Notes under the pieces: model-generated
Seen by the model: the letters and a program-made list of their open reading frames with translations, nothing else
The model's database searches: none
Told to the model about the DNA's origin: nothing
Translations under genes and position numbers: made by a program
Shown: one piece after another, positions 1 through 8,035 of the stretch
Layout of the letters: every line of letters starts with the position of its first letter
Numbering within the stretch: position 1 is the stretch's first letter
Source of the DNA: Clostridia bacterium
GTDB lineage: Bacteria > Bacillota > Clostridia > Oscillospirales > CAG-272
Direction: 5' to 3'
DNA length: 52,662 nt
Assembly: GCA_900767415.1 (NCBI GenBank)
Contig: CAAFYZ010000023.1
Coordinates: 1 to 52,662 of the forward strand

Positions 1-61
1 ACCGAGTTCTGCCGTGATTTTTGGTCGGCTTTTTGCTTGCCTTCCTTAAATCGGCTTGTCT

Positions 62-90
62 ATTATATCCCTTTTTCTCTCACTTGTCAA
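62..90 (-). promoter_or_regulatory. Sigma-A promoter reading off the left edge
   Basis: On the minus strand, TTGACA (85-90) and TATAAT (62-67) are separated by 17 nt, a consensus vegetative promoter. Transcription would start near position 55 and leave the window, so the gene it serves lies outside. It is divergent from the htpG promoter. Nothing else is recognisable in 1-200. Confidence 0.6.
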
Positions 91-201
91 GGGGTTTTTA
101 TAAAAAAATTAAAATTTTTCCGGATTCTTGCATTTGTGTGAACAAAATGACGAAAAATCCGGAGGAAACTGTGAAATATCACAAAAACTTTGTAAAAGGG
201 G

Positions 202-230
202 TTGACATTGCAAAAAGACGGTGCTATAAT
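202..230 (+). promoter_or_regulatory. Sigma-A promoter of htpG
   Basis: TTGACA at 202-207 and TATAAT at 225-230 with a 17-nt spacer match the sigma-A consensus exactly. The predicted start lies inside the CIRCE operator just downstream, the standard layout for HrcA repression. Confidence 0.9.
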
Positions 231-234
231 ACGT

Positions 235-261
235 TTAGCACTCAAGAAACGAGAGTGCTAA
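235..261 (+). promoter_or_regulatory. CIRCE operator (HrcA binding site)
   Basis: A perfect inverted repeat, TTAGCACTC (235-243), nine spacer bases, GAGTGCTAA (253-261), is the consensus CIRCE element bound by the heat-shock repressor HrcA. It sits over the expected transcription start of htpG, so htpG should be derepressed when HrcA is inactivated by heat. CIRCE usually controls groESL and hrcA-dnaK operons; in B. subtilis htpG is not a CIRCE gene. Confidence 0.95.
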
Positions 262-424
262 ACCGTTTGCTCTGAAAAAAGCGAAGTCCGAAAGCGACCT
301 TTATAATATAATAGGAAAGGTTTTGCATTTTCAAGCGGGCTCCCCCACTTTTCGCGGCAGGCGCCGCTTTTTATCGTTCATTTATTCTTATGCCGCCTTT
401 GGCGGCGGAACGGAGATACAGAAG
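262..424 (+). promoter_or_regulatory. Long htpG 5' leader with two GC-rich hairpins
   Basis: The roughly 160-nt leader holds GCGGC-AGGC-GCCGC followed by TTTTTA (354-373), which resembles a weak intrinsic terminator, and GCCGCC-TTT-GGCGGC (392-406), which ends five bases before the GGAG ribosome site at 412-415. The pair could act as an attenuator or influence ribosome access. Function is inferred from sequence only. Confidence 0.4.
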
Positions 425-2311
425 ATGAAGAAAAAACAATTCAAAACCGAGTCGCAAAAACTGCTCGACATGATGATCAACTCGATCTACACGCACAAAG
501 AAATTTTCCTGCGCGAGCTGATCTCGAATGCGAGCGACGCTATCGACAAACTGTGGTTTCGCTCTCTGACCGACGGATCCATGAACCTCTCGCGAGGGGA
601 TCTGAAAATCTTTTTGAAAGCGGACAAGGATGCGCACACGCTGACCGTCTCGGACAACGGGTGCGGCATGAGCGCCGAAGAGTTGGAAAACAATCTCGGC
701 ACGATTGCAAAGAGTGGCTCTTTCGACTTCAAGCATAACAACGAAAAATCCGAAGAGGTCGACATTATCGGTCAGTTCGGCGTCGGGTTCTACTCTGCCT
801 TCATGGTGGCGGACAAGATCACCGTCGTCTCCCGTCCTTACGGTGCGGAAAAGACGAACGTATGGGAATCCGAAGGAATCGACGGCTACACGCTCAGCGA
901 AGGCGAGCGCGACGGAGTCGGCACCGACGTCATTCTTCACATCAAGCCGGATACCGACGAAGAAAAATACTCCGAATTTCTGGAAGAATACAAACTCCGC
1001 GCACTTGTCAAAAAGTATTCCGACTATATCCGCTACCCCATCTGCATGGACGTGACGAAGGAAAAGAAGAAGGAAGGCGGCAAGGACGACGAATACGAGA
1101 CGGTAACCGAGACCGAGACGCTCAACAGCATGATCCCGCTGTGGAAAAAGAATCCGTCCGAGGTGACGGAGGAAGAATACAAGAATTTCTATACCGAAAA
1201 ATTCTTTGATTACGAAGCACCGGCGCGCGTCATCACGCAAAAATCCGAAGGCACGGCGACCTACACTGCCCTGCTCTTCCTCCCTGCGCACGCTCCTTAC
1301 AACTACTATACGAAGGATTACGAAAAGGGATTGGAGCTCTATTCCAGCGGCGTCATGATCATGGAGAAGTGCGCAGACCTTTTGCCCGACTACTTCGGGT
1401 TCGTCAAGGGTCTCGTGGATTCTGCCGACCTGTCGCTGAACATTTCCCGTGAGATGCTCCAGCACGACCGCCAGCTGAAGGTAATGGCGAAGGCGATCGA
1501 AAAGAAGATTAAGTCAGAGCTCGAAAAGATGCTTTCGTCCGACAGAGAGGCGTATGAAAAGTTCTACAAAGAGTTCGGCGTGCAACTGAAATACGGTCTT
1601 TACAGCGACTACGGAATGCACAAAGACGTACTGAAAGATCTGATCCTCTTCCCCACGGCAAAAGACGGAAAGATGATGACGCTCAAAGAATACACCGAGG
1701 GCATGAAGGAAGGGCAAAGTGCCATCTATTATGCGGCGGGTGAGACGATCGACAAGATCAAAATGCTCCCGCAGGTAGAAGCGGTCATGGAAAAGGGGTA
1801 CGACGTACTCTGCTTTACCGACGATGTGGACGAGTTCGCCGTCCGGATGCTCGGAAAATACGACGAGCACGAATTCAAGAATGTGACGACCGACGCACTC
1901 GATATTGCGACCGAAGAAGAAAAGAAGACGCTCGAAGAAGAAAACAAGAGTGCCGAAGATCTTCTGAAGTTTATGAAAGAAACGCTCGGCGACAAGGTAA
2001 GTGCCGTCCGCTTCGGCAATTCGATGAAGAAGTATCCCGTCTGTCTGACCAGTGAAGGCGAGCTGTCCGTCGAAATGGAGAAAGTCCTGAAGAAGATGCC
2101 GGGCGCCATGGACGGAATCCACGCCGACGTCGTGCTGGAGATCAACGCATCGCACCCGATTGCGGAAAAACTGAAAGAATTGTTTGCAAACGACAAGGAA
2201 AAAGTCGCGTCTTATGCTAAAATCCTATATGCGGAAGCGCGGCTGATCGGAGGACTCTCGGTAGAAAATCCCGCGGAGTTGACCGAACTGATTTCCTCTC
2301 TGATGGTATAA
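425..2311 (+). CDS. htpG: Molecular chaperone HtpG (Hsp90)
   Basis: HtpG is bacterial Hsp90, a cytoplasmic ATP-dependent chaperone dimer. The 628-residue product has the full family layout: a GHKL ATPase domain with ELISNASDAI at 31-40, DNGCGM at 77-82 and the glycine-rich GQFGVGFYSAF at 116-126, then the middle and C-terminal dimerisation domains. I chose the ATG at 425 because GGAG at 412-415 is correctly spaced; the frame is open upstream to a TTG at 323, but that extension is not family-like. The gene is monocistronic, with a consensus promoter plus CIRCE in front and a bidirectional terminator behind. Identity is secure. Confidence 0.97.
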   Translation: MKKKQFKTESQKLLDMMINSIYTHKEIFLRELISNASDAIDKLWFRSLTDGSMNLSRGDLKIFLKADKDAHTLTVSDNGCGMSAEELENNLGTIAKSGSFDFKHNNEKSEEVDIIGQFGVGFYSAFMVADKITVVSRPYGAEKTNVWESEGIDGYTLSEGERDGVGTDVILHIKPDTDEEKYSEFLEEYKLRALVKKYSDYIRYPICMDVTKEKKKEGGKDDEYETVTETETLNSMIPLWKKNPSEVTEEEYKNFYTEKFFDYEAPARVITQKSEGTATYTALLFLPAHAPYNYYTKDYEKGLELYSSGVMIMEKCADLLPDYFGFVKGLVDSADLSLNISREMLQHDRQLKVMAKAIEKKIKSELEKMLSSDREAYEKFYKEFGVQLKYGLYSDYGMHKDVLKDLILFPTAKDGKMMTLKEYTEGMKEGQSAIYYAAGETIDKIKMLPQVEAVMEKGYDVLCFTDDVDEFAVRMLGKYDEHEFKNVTTDALDIATEEEKKTLEEENKSAEDLLKFMKETLGDKVSAVRFGNSMKKYPVCLTSEGELSVEMEKVLKKMPGAMDGIHADVVLEINASHPIAEKLKELFANDKEKVASYAKILYAEARLIGGLSVENPAELTELISSLMV

Positions 2312-2326
2312 TCCGCAAAAGCGAAA

Positions 2327-2362
2327 GCAAAAAAAAGAGTGACTGTGTCACTCTTTTTTTGC
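2327..2362. terminator. Bidirectional terminator between htpG and the AraC regulator
   Basis: GAGTGAC (2337-2343), loop TGT, GTCACTC (2347-2353), flanked by eight A on one side and seven T on the other. It can end transcription of convergent htpG and the AraC-type gene. The regulator's TGA stop lies within the hairpin. Confidence 0.88.
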
Positions 2363-3166
2363 TTTTATGCTCCTTCGATAACGCGAAGGAGAGATCCCGA
2401 AAACGGCGCGGAAGCGGCGGGAAAAATAGAAGGGGTCGCAAAAGCCGCACTCCGCGGAAATCTCACTGACCGTGCGATCGGTACAGAGCAACCGCTCTTC
2501 CGCCATGCGAAGGACGCAGTCGTCGATGTAGCGTGAGACGGGACAGCCGACCTCTCGCTTAAAATCGCTCGTCAACGTCCCTTCCGACACGAAGAGCGCG
2601 GAGGCGACCTCGCGGACGGTAAGCGTCGCAGAGAGGTGCCCGCGGATGTACGCAAGGGCGGCGGCTGTACGCGCAGAGAATCCGTCCGTATAAGCGGGAG
2701 AATAGGGATAACGGGCGAGAATGTCCGAAAGAAGGCGACAAATGTACAGTTTTGTTGTCATGGCGCCTGAAAATATCTCTTTGCTGTAAAATATACGACG
2801 AAGTTCTGCGGCGTCATCCACGGAGAGCGGAACGCCGACGACCCTGCCGAAACGGTTGAAATAATCGTAGCCGTCGGGGCGGACGAGATTGAAATGAAAG
2901 AAAAGTTTTTCAAGGTGGGACTTCGTCTCGTAAGAATATCGGAGCCCGGCGGGAATCAGATACGCCTGCCCGGGCAAGAGTCGCGTCTCTCCCTCTTCGG
3001 TATAAACGACCCCTTCCCCGCCCGTAACGAGATAGAGACGGGAAAAAGAGGAGCAGACACCGCTCTCATGCCAATCGGTATCGGCATCCACATCGCCGTA
3101 TTCCAGAATCCGAAGTGCAACACCGTTCATGTGCGCCAAAAGTTCAGGATTCTTGTAAATCTCCAT
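2348..3166 (-). CDS. AraC/XylS-family transcriptional regulator
   Basis: A 272-residue regulator with a cupin-like ligand-binding half (about 1-150, with LLPGQAYLIPAGLRYSYE around 63-80) and a C-terminal pair of helix-turn-helix motifs (about 168-266, LTVREVASALFVSEGTL and TVSEISAECGFCDPFYFSR, ending in the family hallmark GISPSRYR). GGAGA upstream of ATG 3166 is the ribosome site. It is transcribed divergently from the GH29 fucosidase across 200 bp, the usual arrangement for a local sugar-responsive activator. The inferred role is control of the fucosidase in response to a fucose-containing glycan; the ligand cannot be read from sequence. Confidence 0.9.
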   Translation of the reverse strand: MEIYKNPELLAHMNGVALRILEYGDVDADTDWHESGVCSSFSRLYLVTGGEGVVYTEEGETRLLPGQAYLIPAGLRYSYETKSHLEKLFFHFNLVRPDGYDYFNRFGRVVGVPLSVDDAAELRRIFYSKEIFSGAMTTKLYICRLLSDILARYPYSPAYTDGFSARTAAALAYIRGHLSATLTVREVASALFVSEGTLTSDFKREVGCPVSRYIDDCVLRMAEERLLCTDRTVSEISAECGFCDPFYFSRRFRAVFGISPSRYRRSIKAKKE

Positions 3167-3217
3167 TTTGCGGTTCTCCTTTTTTGCTTTTCTTCATCTC
3201 ATTTGCGGAAAAATCCA

Positions 3218-3246
3218 TGTTCAACGCCGAAAGAATGGGATATAAT
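3218..3246 (+). promoter_or_regulatory. Candidate promoter of the fucosidase gene
   Basis: A perfect -10 box TATAAT lies at 3241-3246, but the region where a -35 is expected (TGTTCA at 3218-3223) is poor. A weak -35 with a strong -10 is typical of activator-dependent promoters and fits control by the neighbouring AraC-type protein. The leader to the start codon is about 115 nt. Confidence 0.4.
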
Positions 3247-3366
3247 AGAAGCAGAACACCCGATTTCTCCATGCCCGAATCTCAGTATACCACACTTCGG
3301 CAAAAAAAGCAAGCAAGGAAGTCGGGAAAGCACGAGAAATTTATACATACGGGAAAGGAGCAACCT

Positions 3367-4689
3367 ATGTCCTCTTATCAAAGAAGAAAAACGCCCGGAG
3401 ATACCGAATGGTTTGTGCACGACCGTTTCGGAATGTTTATCCATTTCGGACTTTATGCGCTCCCGGCGCGCCACGAATGGGTAAAAACGCGGGAGAAAAC
3501 CAAAGACGAGGTATATGACAGATACTTCCGTCATTTTAACCCCGACCTGTTCGACGCGAAAGAATGGGCAAGACGCGCCAAGGAAGCCGGTATGAAGTAC
3601 GCCGTGCTGACGACAAAGCATCACGAGGGCTTCTGCCTGTTCGACACCGCTTACACCGACTACAAAATTACGAACACGCCGTTCGGACGGGATCTTGTGA
3701 AAGAATACGCCGACGCCTTCCGTGCCGAGGGGTTAAAGGTGGGATTCTACTATTCCCTGCTCGACTGGCACCACCCCGACTACACGATCGACCACAATCA
3801 CCCCCTCCGCGACGAGCCGAACGCCGAAGAACTGAACCGCGGTCGGGATATGAAAAAATACGCCGCCTACATGAGAGATCAGGTGCGCGAGCTGTTGACA
3901 AGTTACGGAAAGATCGACGTCCTGTGGTTCGACTTCTCCTTCAATCGCCTGCCGACCGATCCCGCGTGGATGGGAGGCAAAGGAAAAGACGACTGGGAGG
4001 CGGAGAAACTGATCGCTCTCGCGCGCTCTCTGCAACCCGGTGTCATCATCGACAACCGCACGGGGCTCGAACAGGATCTGTGGACACCGGAACAGTATCA
4101 GCCCGCCGAATGGCTCCGCCATAAAGAAAGCGGCGAACTCGTCACGTGGGAGGCGTGCCAGACCTTCTCCGGATCGTGGGGCTACTATCGTGACGAGATG
4201 AGCTGGAAGTCGCCCGAACAGTTGATCGAAATGCTGATCACGACCGTCTCCTGCGGCGGAAACCTGCTGATGAACGTAGGTCCCACGGCGCGCGGCTACT
4301 TCGACGATCGCGCCGTTCGCGCGCTCGACGTCTACGGTGAGTGGCTGAGACGCAACGGACGTTCTGTCTACGGCTGTACCATGGCAGAACCGGATCTTCT
4401 GCCGACGATGCCGAAATCCTGCCGCTACACGCAGAGCGAAGACGGCAAGCGGCTCTACATCCACGTATTCGACTATCCCTATGTTTACCTCGAAGTCCGC
4501 GGACTGGCGGGACGGGTGGAATACGCGCAGTTTTTGCATGACGGGAGTGAAATCCGCTTTACCGAAGGGAATGTGAATCATTTCTCGGAAGGACGCTCTA
4601 CCGGCGACGATCTTCTCGTCTTTGAACTTCCCGTTATCAAGCCGAACGTGGTCGTGCCCGTTATTGAAGTTTTCTTGAAAAATAAGTGA
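3367..4689 (+). CDS. Alpha-L-fucosidase, glycoside hydrolase family 29
   Basis: The 440-residue enzyme shows the GH29 signature: DRFGMFIHFGLYALPARHEW at 19-38, YAVLTTKHHEGFCLFDT at 78-94 and the nucleophile strand DVLWFDF, with Asp189 as the expected catalytic nucleophile. GH29 enzymes hydrolyse terminal alpha-L-fucose with retention. There is no signal peptide, so it probably acts in the cytoplasm on imported fucosyl-oligosaccharides. The ATG at 3367 follows GGAG at 3357-3360 by six bases; the frame is open further upstream, but the extension has no homology-like sequence. It is divergent from the AraC regulator and followed by a strong terminator. Linkage specificity is unknown. Confidence 0.93.
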   Translation: MSSYQRRKTPGDTEWFVHDRFGMFIHFGLYALPARHEWVKTREKTKDEVYDRYFRHFNPDLFDAKEWARRAKEAGMKYAVLTTKHHEGFCLFDTAYTDYKITNTPFGRDLVKEYADAFRAEGLKVGFYYSLLDWHHPDYTIDHNHPLRDEPNAEELNRGRDMKKYAAYMRDQVRELLTSYGKIDVLWFDFSFNRLPTDPAWMGGKGKDDWEAEKLIALARSLQPGVIIDNRTGLEQDLWTPEQYQPAEWLRHKESGELVTWEACQTFSGSWGYYRDEMSWKSPEQLIEMLITTVSCGGNLLMNVGPTARGYFDDRAVRALDVYGEWLRRNGRSVYGCTMAEPDLLPTMPKSCRYTQSEDGKRLYIHVFDYPYVYLEVRGLAGRVEYAQFLHDGSEIRFTEGNVNHFSEGRSTGDDLLVFELPVIKPNVVVPVIEVFLKNK

Positions 4690-4732
4690 TTTTTGCAAAG
4701 TTTCTTTTGCATTTTATCGTAAAAACGCAAAA

Positions 4733-4771
4733 TTCTCCGCGCCGTCTATGACGGCGCGGAGAACCTTTTTT
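4733..4771 (+). terminator. Intrinsic terminator of the fucosidase gene
   Basis: A 14-bp GC-rich stem (4733-4746 paired with 4750-4763, loop TAT) followed by CC and six T. Confidence 0.9.
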
Positions 4772-4843
4772 CTTATCGAAAGTATCGCGTTTTTTCCGAC
4801 AGAGGAGCGATTCGGAACACGGGAAAAGGCGCGCTTTCGGACG

Positions 4844-4871
4844 AAAAAAGGCAACCGCGCAAGCGGTTGCC
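4844..4871 (-). terminator. Intrinsic terminator of the S10-spc-alpha operon
   Basis: GGCAACCGC (4850-4858), loop GCAA, GCGGTTGCC (4863-4871); read on the minus strand the stem is followed by six U from the A-run at 4844-4849. It lies 66 bp after the rplQ stop and closes the ribosomal operon. Confidence 0.9.
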
Positions 4872-4936
4872 TGAAAAATCGGTTCGTACTACGGACTTTT
4901 TTCTGTGTCTTCCTACCCGGAAGACGGGTGCGAAAA

Positions 4937-5296
4937 TTACTTCGTCTCTTCGGTGGAAGCGACTGCCACGAGTTTTACGATTGCCATTTCGGCACCGTCG
5001 CCGCGGCGGGGTCCCATCTTCAGAACCTGCGTATAGCCGCCGTTTACATTCGCGTAAGCGGGAGCGATAACGCTGAAGGTCTTCTTCGCAACATCTTCCT
5101 TCGTGATGAAGGCAAGTGCTTTACGGTAAGCGGCGAGGTCGCCCTTCTTACCGAGAGTAATCATTTCATCCGCTTTTGCGGAGACTTCCTGCGCTCTTGT
5201 ATAAGTGGTCTCGACTTTTCCTCTTTCGAGAAGAAGAGTGACCATACCACGGAGCATGGCTTTGCGCTGTGCTGTGGTTCTTCCGAGCTTTCTCAT
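4937..5296 (-). CDS. rplQ: 50S ribosomal protein L17 (bL17)
   Basis: The 119-residue product starts MRKLGRTTAQRKAMLRGM, the near-invariant N-terminus of bL17, and contains YTRAQEVSAKADEMITLGK and the C-terminal GGYTQVLKMGPRRGDGAEMA motif. bL17 sits near the peptide exit tunnel. It is the last gene of the alpha operon, 19 bp after rpoA, the usual position, with an intrinsic terminator just downstream. Confidence 0.97.
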   Translation of the reverse strand: MRKLGRTTAQRKAMLRGMVTLLLERGKVETTYTRAQEVSAKADEMITLGKKGDLAAYRKALAFITKEDVAKKTFSVIAPAYANVNGGYTQVLKMGPRRGDGAEMAIVKLVAVASTEETK

Positions 5297-5315
5297 CTGT
5301 TTTTCCTCCTGTTTC

Positions 5316-6293
5316 TTATTCTTCGACTTTCTTCAGATCAAGACCCAAAGAATGAAGTTTGAGAATGACTTCTTCCAGCGATTTACGACCGAGGTTACGC
5401 ACCTTGATCATATCCTCTTCCGTACGGTTAATCAAATCCTCAACGGTGTCTATGCCCGCACGCTTCAGACAGTTGAAGCTGCGCACAGACAGATCAAGTT
5501 CCTCAATGGTCATCTCAAGGACTTTCTCCTTCTTCACTTCGGCACGCTCGACCATAATCTCGGCTTTTTTCGCCTCGTCGGACATATCGATGAAGAGTTT
5601 AAGGTGTTCATTGAGAACCTTGGCTGCAAGAGAAATCGCTTCTTTCGCGGTGATGGTTCCATTGGTCAGGATCCGCATGGTCAGCTTGTCATAGTCGGTG
5701 ATATTCCCTACACGGGTATTCTCTACGCTGTATTCCACCTTGTAAACAGGGGTGAAAATCGAATCGACGAAAATCAGTCCGATCGGCGCGCCGACGTTGG
5801 CACCGACGTTCTGCAGATAGATCTGCTTGTTGGCGTCGGAAGAGACATAACCCCGTCCTTCGTCAAAGGTGATCTCCATGTAGAAACGCGCATTCTCGCT
5901 GACAGTGCAGATGTGATGGGAGGGATTCAGGATCTTTACCTCCGCATCGGGGGTAATGCTGCCGGCGGTTACCTCGCAGGGACCCGTCACGTCAATGACA
6001 ACGGTCTTCGGGCATTCGCCTTCCAGCTTCGCAACGATTCCCTTGACGTTCAGAACGATCTCGGGAACATCTTCTTTGACTCCGTTGCACGCGGAGATCT
6101 CGTGAAGAACACCGTCGATCTTGATGGCGGTCGCCGCATAGCCGGGCAGAGTCGAGAGCAGAATTCTTCTCAGGGGGTTGCCGAGCGTATTGCCGTAACC
6201 GCGGACAAGGGGTTCTACCACGAACACTGCTTCATTGCCGTCGGCGGTCATGTCCGTCGCGGTAATATTGAACTTCTCTATTGCGTTCATCAT
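5316..6293 (-). CDS. rpoA: DNA-directed RNA polymerase subunit alpha
   Basis: The 325-residue alpha subunit nucleates polymerase assembly. The N-terminal domain includes VEPLVRGYGNTLGNPLRRIL (about 27-46), which carries the dimer and beta-contact residues; the C-terminal domain (about 255-325) includes FNCLKRAGIDTVEDLI and KVRNLGRKSLEEVILKL, the DNA- and activator-binding fold. Two adjacent ATGs exist; the first (6293) is nine bases from GGAGG and is preferred. It lies between rpsD and rplQ. The 120-bp gap upstream of the gene is structured. Confidence 0.97.
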   Translation of the reverse strand: MMNAIEKFNITATDMTADGNEAVFVVEPLVRGYGNTLGNPLRRILLSTLPGYAATAIKIDGVLHEISACNGVKEDVPEIVLNVKGIVAKLEGECPKTVVIDVTGPCEVTAGSITPDAEVKILNPSHHICTVSENARFYMEITFDEGRGYVSSDANKQIYLQNVGANVGAPIGLIFVDSIFTPVYKVEYSVENTRVGNITDYDKLTMRILTNGTITAKEAISLAAKVLNEHLKLFIDMSDEAKKAEIMVERAEVKKEKVLEMTIEELDLSVRSFNCLKRAGIDTVEDLINRTEEDMIKVRNLGRKSLEEVILKLHSLGLDLKKVEE

Positions 6294-6413
6294 TGTTCTG
6301 TTCCTCCTTATTTTGTATTGGATGACATTCTCTTTCGAGAATCAAAAATCACGAATACGGAGAAGAAAACGATCGGGAATCCCGTTCGTTTTTCTTCACT
6401 CATATCGGAGGGA
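6294..6413 (-). promoter_or_regulatory. Structured rpsD-rpoA intercistronic region
   Basis: In mRNA sense this gap holds a stem of AACGA/TCGTT continued by CGGGA/TCCCG (6366-6392), followed by a U-rich stretch, then ATTCTC-GAAA-GAGAAT (6327-6342), a GNRA-type tetraloop hairpin ahead of the rpoA GGAGG. Most other gaps in this operon are below 30 bp. Possible roles are partial termination or processing to set RpoA level relative to ribosomal proteins; this is inference. Confidence 0.4.
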
Positions 6414-7040
6414 TTACTTGGAATAGAGCTCGACGATCAGCTGCTCGTCAATTTCAAAGTCGATGTCGTCTCTTGCAGGCAGGGACACAACCTTCGCCGT
6501 CAGGTTCTGGGGGTCTCTGTCCAGCCACTTCGGCGTTGCTTTCGACGCGAGGGACTCGGCAAGCGCCTTGATCTTCGCGCTCTCCTTGCTGGTCTCTTTC
6601 ACGGCGATGACATCGCCCGGCTTCACAAGCAGCGAAGGAATGGACACCTTCTTGCCGTTCAGAGTGAAGTGTGCGTGAAGAACGAGCTGACGGGCTTCTT
6701 TTCTCGACTCCGCCATACCCATTCTGTAAACGGTGTTATCCAAACGTCTTTCCAGGAGGACAAGGAGGTTGGTACCCGTGATGCCTTCCATGTTTTCCGC
6801 CATGTCGTAGTAGTGACGGAACTGCTTCTCAAGCACGCCGTAGTAGCGTCTTGCCTTCTGCTTTTCGCGAAGGTGCTTTCCGTATTCACCGACCTTTTTG
6901 CGCGCCGCACCGTGCTGACCGGGAGCGGTGCTTCTGTGATCGAATGCGCACTTGCCGCTCGTGCAACGCTCACCCTTCAGGTAAAGCTTGCAACCTTCTC
7001 TGCGGCACTGCTTGCAGTTAGGACCTGTATATCTTGCCAT
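6414..7040 (-). CDS. rpsD: 30S ribosomal protein S4 (uS4), zinc-binding form
   Basis: A 208-residue primary 16S-rRNA binder that starts 30S assembly. MARYTGPNCKQC begins a four-cysteine zinc knuckle (C9, C12, C26, C31), so this is the C+ form. The S4 RNA-binding domain follows, with LERRLDNTVYRMG and ARQLVLHAHFTLNGKKV. S4 autoregulates its own operon in E. coli and B. subtilis; here rpsD sits directly before rpoA, as in E. coli, rather than apart as in B. subtilis. Confidence 0.97.
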   Translation of the reverse strand: MARYTGPNCKQCRREGCKLYLKGERCTSGKCAFDHRSTAPGQHGAARKKVGEYGKHLREKQKARRYYGVLEKQFRHYYDMAENMEGITGTNLLVLLERRLDNTVYRMGMAESRKEARQLVLHAHFTLNGKKVSIPSLLVKPGDVIAVKETSKESAKIKALAESLASKATPKWLDRDPQNLTAKVVSLPARDDIDFEIDEQLIVELYSK

Positions 7041-7063
7041 TTTAACTTATACCTCCCCTTGTA

Positions 7064-7456
7064 TTAAACGCGTCTGCGCTTCGGAGGACGACAACCGTTG
7101 TGAGGGATCGGTGTCACATCCTTGATCATGGTGATTTCAAGACCTGCGGTGGCGAGAGCACGGATCGCCGACTCACGACCGGCTCCGGGACCTCTGACGA
7201 GGACCTCTACCGTCTTCATGCCGTGATCTGCGGCGGCTCTGGCTGCCTTCTCCGCGGCGGTCTGAGCGGCGTAAGGCGTCGATTTTTTCGAGCCCTTAAA
7301 GCCCATTTCGCCCGAAGTGCCCCAGGAAATCACATTGCCCTGCATATCGGTGATCGTTACAAGCGTATTGTTGAAGGTGGAGCGGATATGCGCTACGCCA
7401 CGCTCGACATTTTTGCGCTCACGACGCTTTTTCACAACTTTCTTTGCTACTGCCAT
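7064..7456 (-). CDS. rpsK: 30S ribosomal protein S11 (uS11)
   Basis: The 130-residue product carries the uS11 signature: GVAHIRSTFNNTLVTITDMQ near 19-38, WGTSGEMGFKGSKKSTPYAA near 48, and the C-terminal DVTPIPHNGCRPPKRRRV. uS11 lies in the 30S platform near the mRNA exit. It is 12 bp after rpsM and 23 bp before rpsD, the standard alpha-operon order. Confidence 0.97.
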   Translation of the reverse strand: MAVAKKVVKKRRERKNVERGVAHIRSTFNNTLVTITDMQGNVISWGTSGEMGFKGSKKSTPYAAQTAAEKAARAAADHGMKTVEVLVRGPGAGRESAIRALATAGLEITMIKDVTPIPHNGCRPPKRRRV

Positions 7457-7468
7457 GTCGAATTCTCC

Positions 7469-7837
7469 TTACTTCTTCTTGTTCGCGATGGTCTTTGCGG
7501 GACCTTTTCTTGTTCTTGCGTTCGTCTTGGTACGCTGACCTCTCACGGGGAGTCCTTTTCTGTGACGGATTCCGCGATAGCAGTTGATCTCGACGAGTCT
7601 CTTGATGTTCAGTGCAACTTCACGGCGAAGATCACCTTCGACATGATAGTTGGCTTCGATTTCATCACGGAGGGACGCGATCTCCGCCTCAGTCAGATCC
7701 TTCGCACGGGTGTCCGGGTTAATGCCGGTCTTGGCGAGAATGTCCTGAGAGCTTTTCAGTCCGATACCGTAGATGTAGGTGAGCGCGATTTCGACGCGCT
7801 TGTTGTTTGGAATATCAACACCAGCTATACGAGCCAT
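7469..7837 (-). CDS. rpsM: 30S ribosomal protein S13 (uS13)
   Basis: The 122-residue protein starts MARIAGVDIPNNKRVEIALT and includes TYIYGIG and YRGIRHRKGLPVRGQRTKTN, all diagnostic of uS13. It is in the 30S head, bridges to the 50S subunit and contacts tRNA through its basic C-terminal tail (RTRKGPAKTIANKKK). It follows rpmJ by 57 bp. Confidence 0.97.
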   Translation of the reverse strand: MARIAGVDIPNNKRVEIALTYIYGIGLKSSQDILAKTGINPDTRAKDLTEAEIASLRDEIEANYHVEGDLRREVALNIKRLVEINCYRGIRHRKGLPVRGQRTKTNARTRKGPAKTIANKKK

Positions 7838-7894
7838 TTCGATATTTACTCCTTTTTTTAATGTGTGTCAAACGAATTGGAAACGCGTGCCGGA

Positions 7895-8008
7895 TCAACC
7901 CTGACGCTGCTTGTGCTTCGGGTTCTCACAAATGACCATGATCTTGCCATGTCTTTTGATGATCTTGCACTTTTCGCAAATCTTTTTGACGGAAGGCTTA
8001 ACTTTCAT
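7895..8008 (-). CDS. rpmJ: 50S ribosomal protein L36 (bL36), zinc-binding form
   Basis: A 37-residue gene, starting MKVKPSVKKICEKCK and ending PKHKQRQG. The zinc ribbon is intact (C11, C14, C27, H32), so this is the C+ type. The ATG is at 8008 and the TGA at 7895-7897. It sits between infA and rpsM, its conserved place. It is easily missed because of its size. Confidence 0.95.
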   Translation of the reverse strand: MKVKPSVKKICEKCKIIKRHGKIMVICENPKHKQRQG

Positions 8009-8035
8009 TTTGATAACCTTACCTTTCGGAAATTA

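Noticed and set aside
323..424. Upstream TTG start extending htpG by 34 codons
   Set aside because: The extension is not Hsp90-like, overlaps the leader hairpins, and the ATG at 425 has a well-placed GGAG.
371..1465. A 364-codon antisense frame inside htpG
   Set aside because: No ribosome site and no domain; it is the shadow of the conserved htpG frame.
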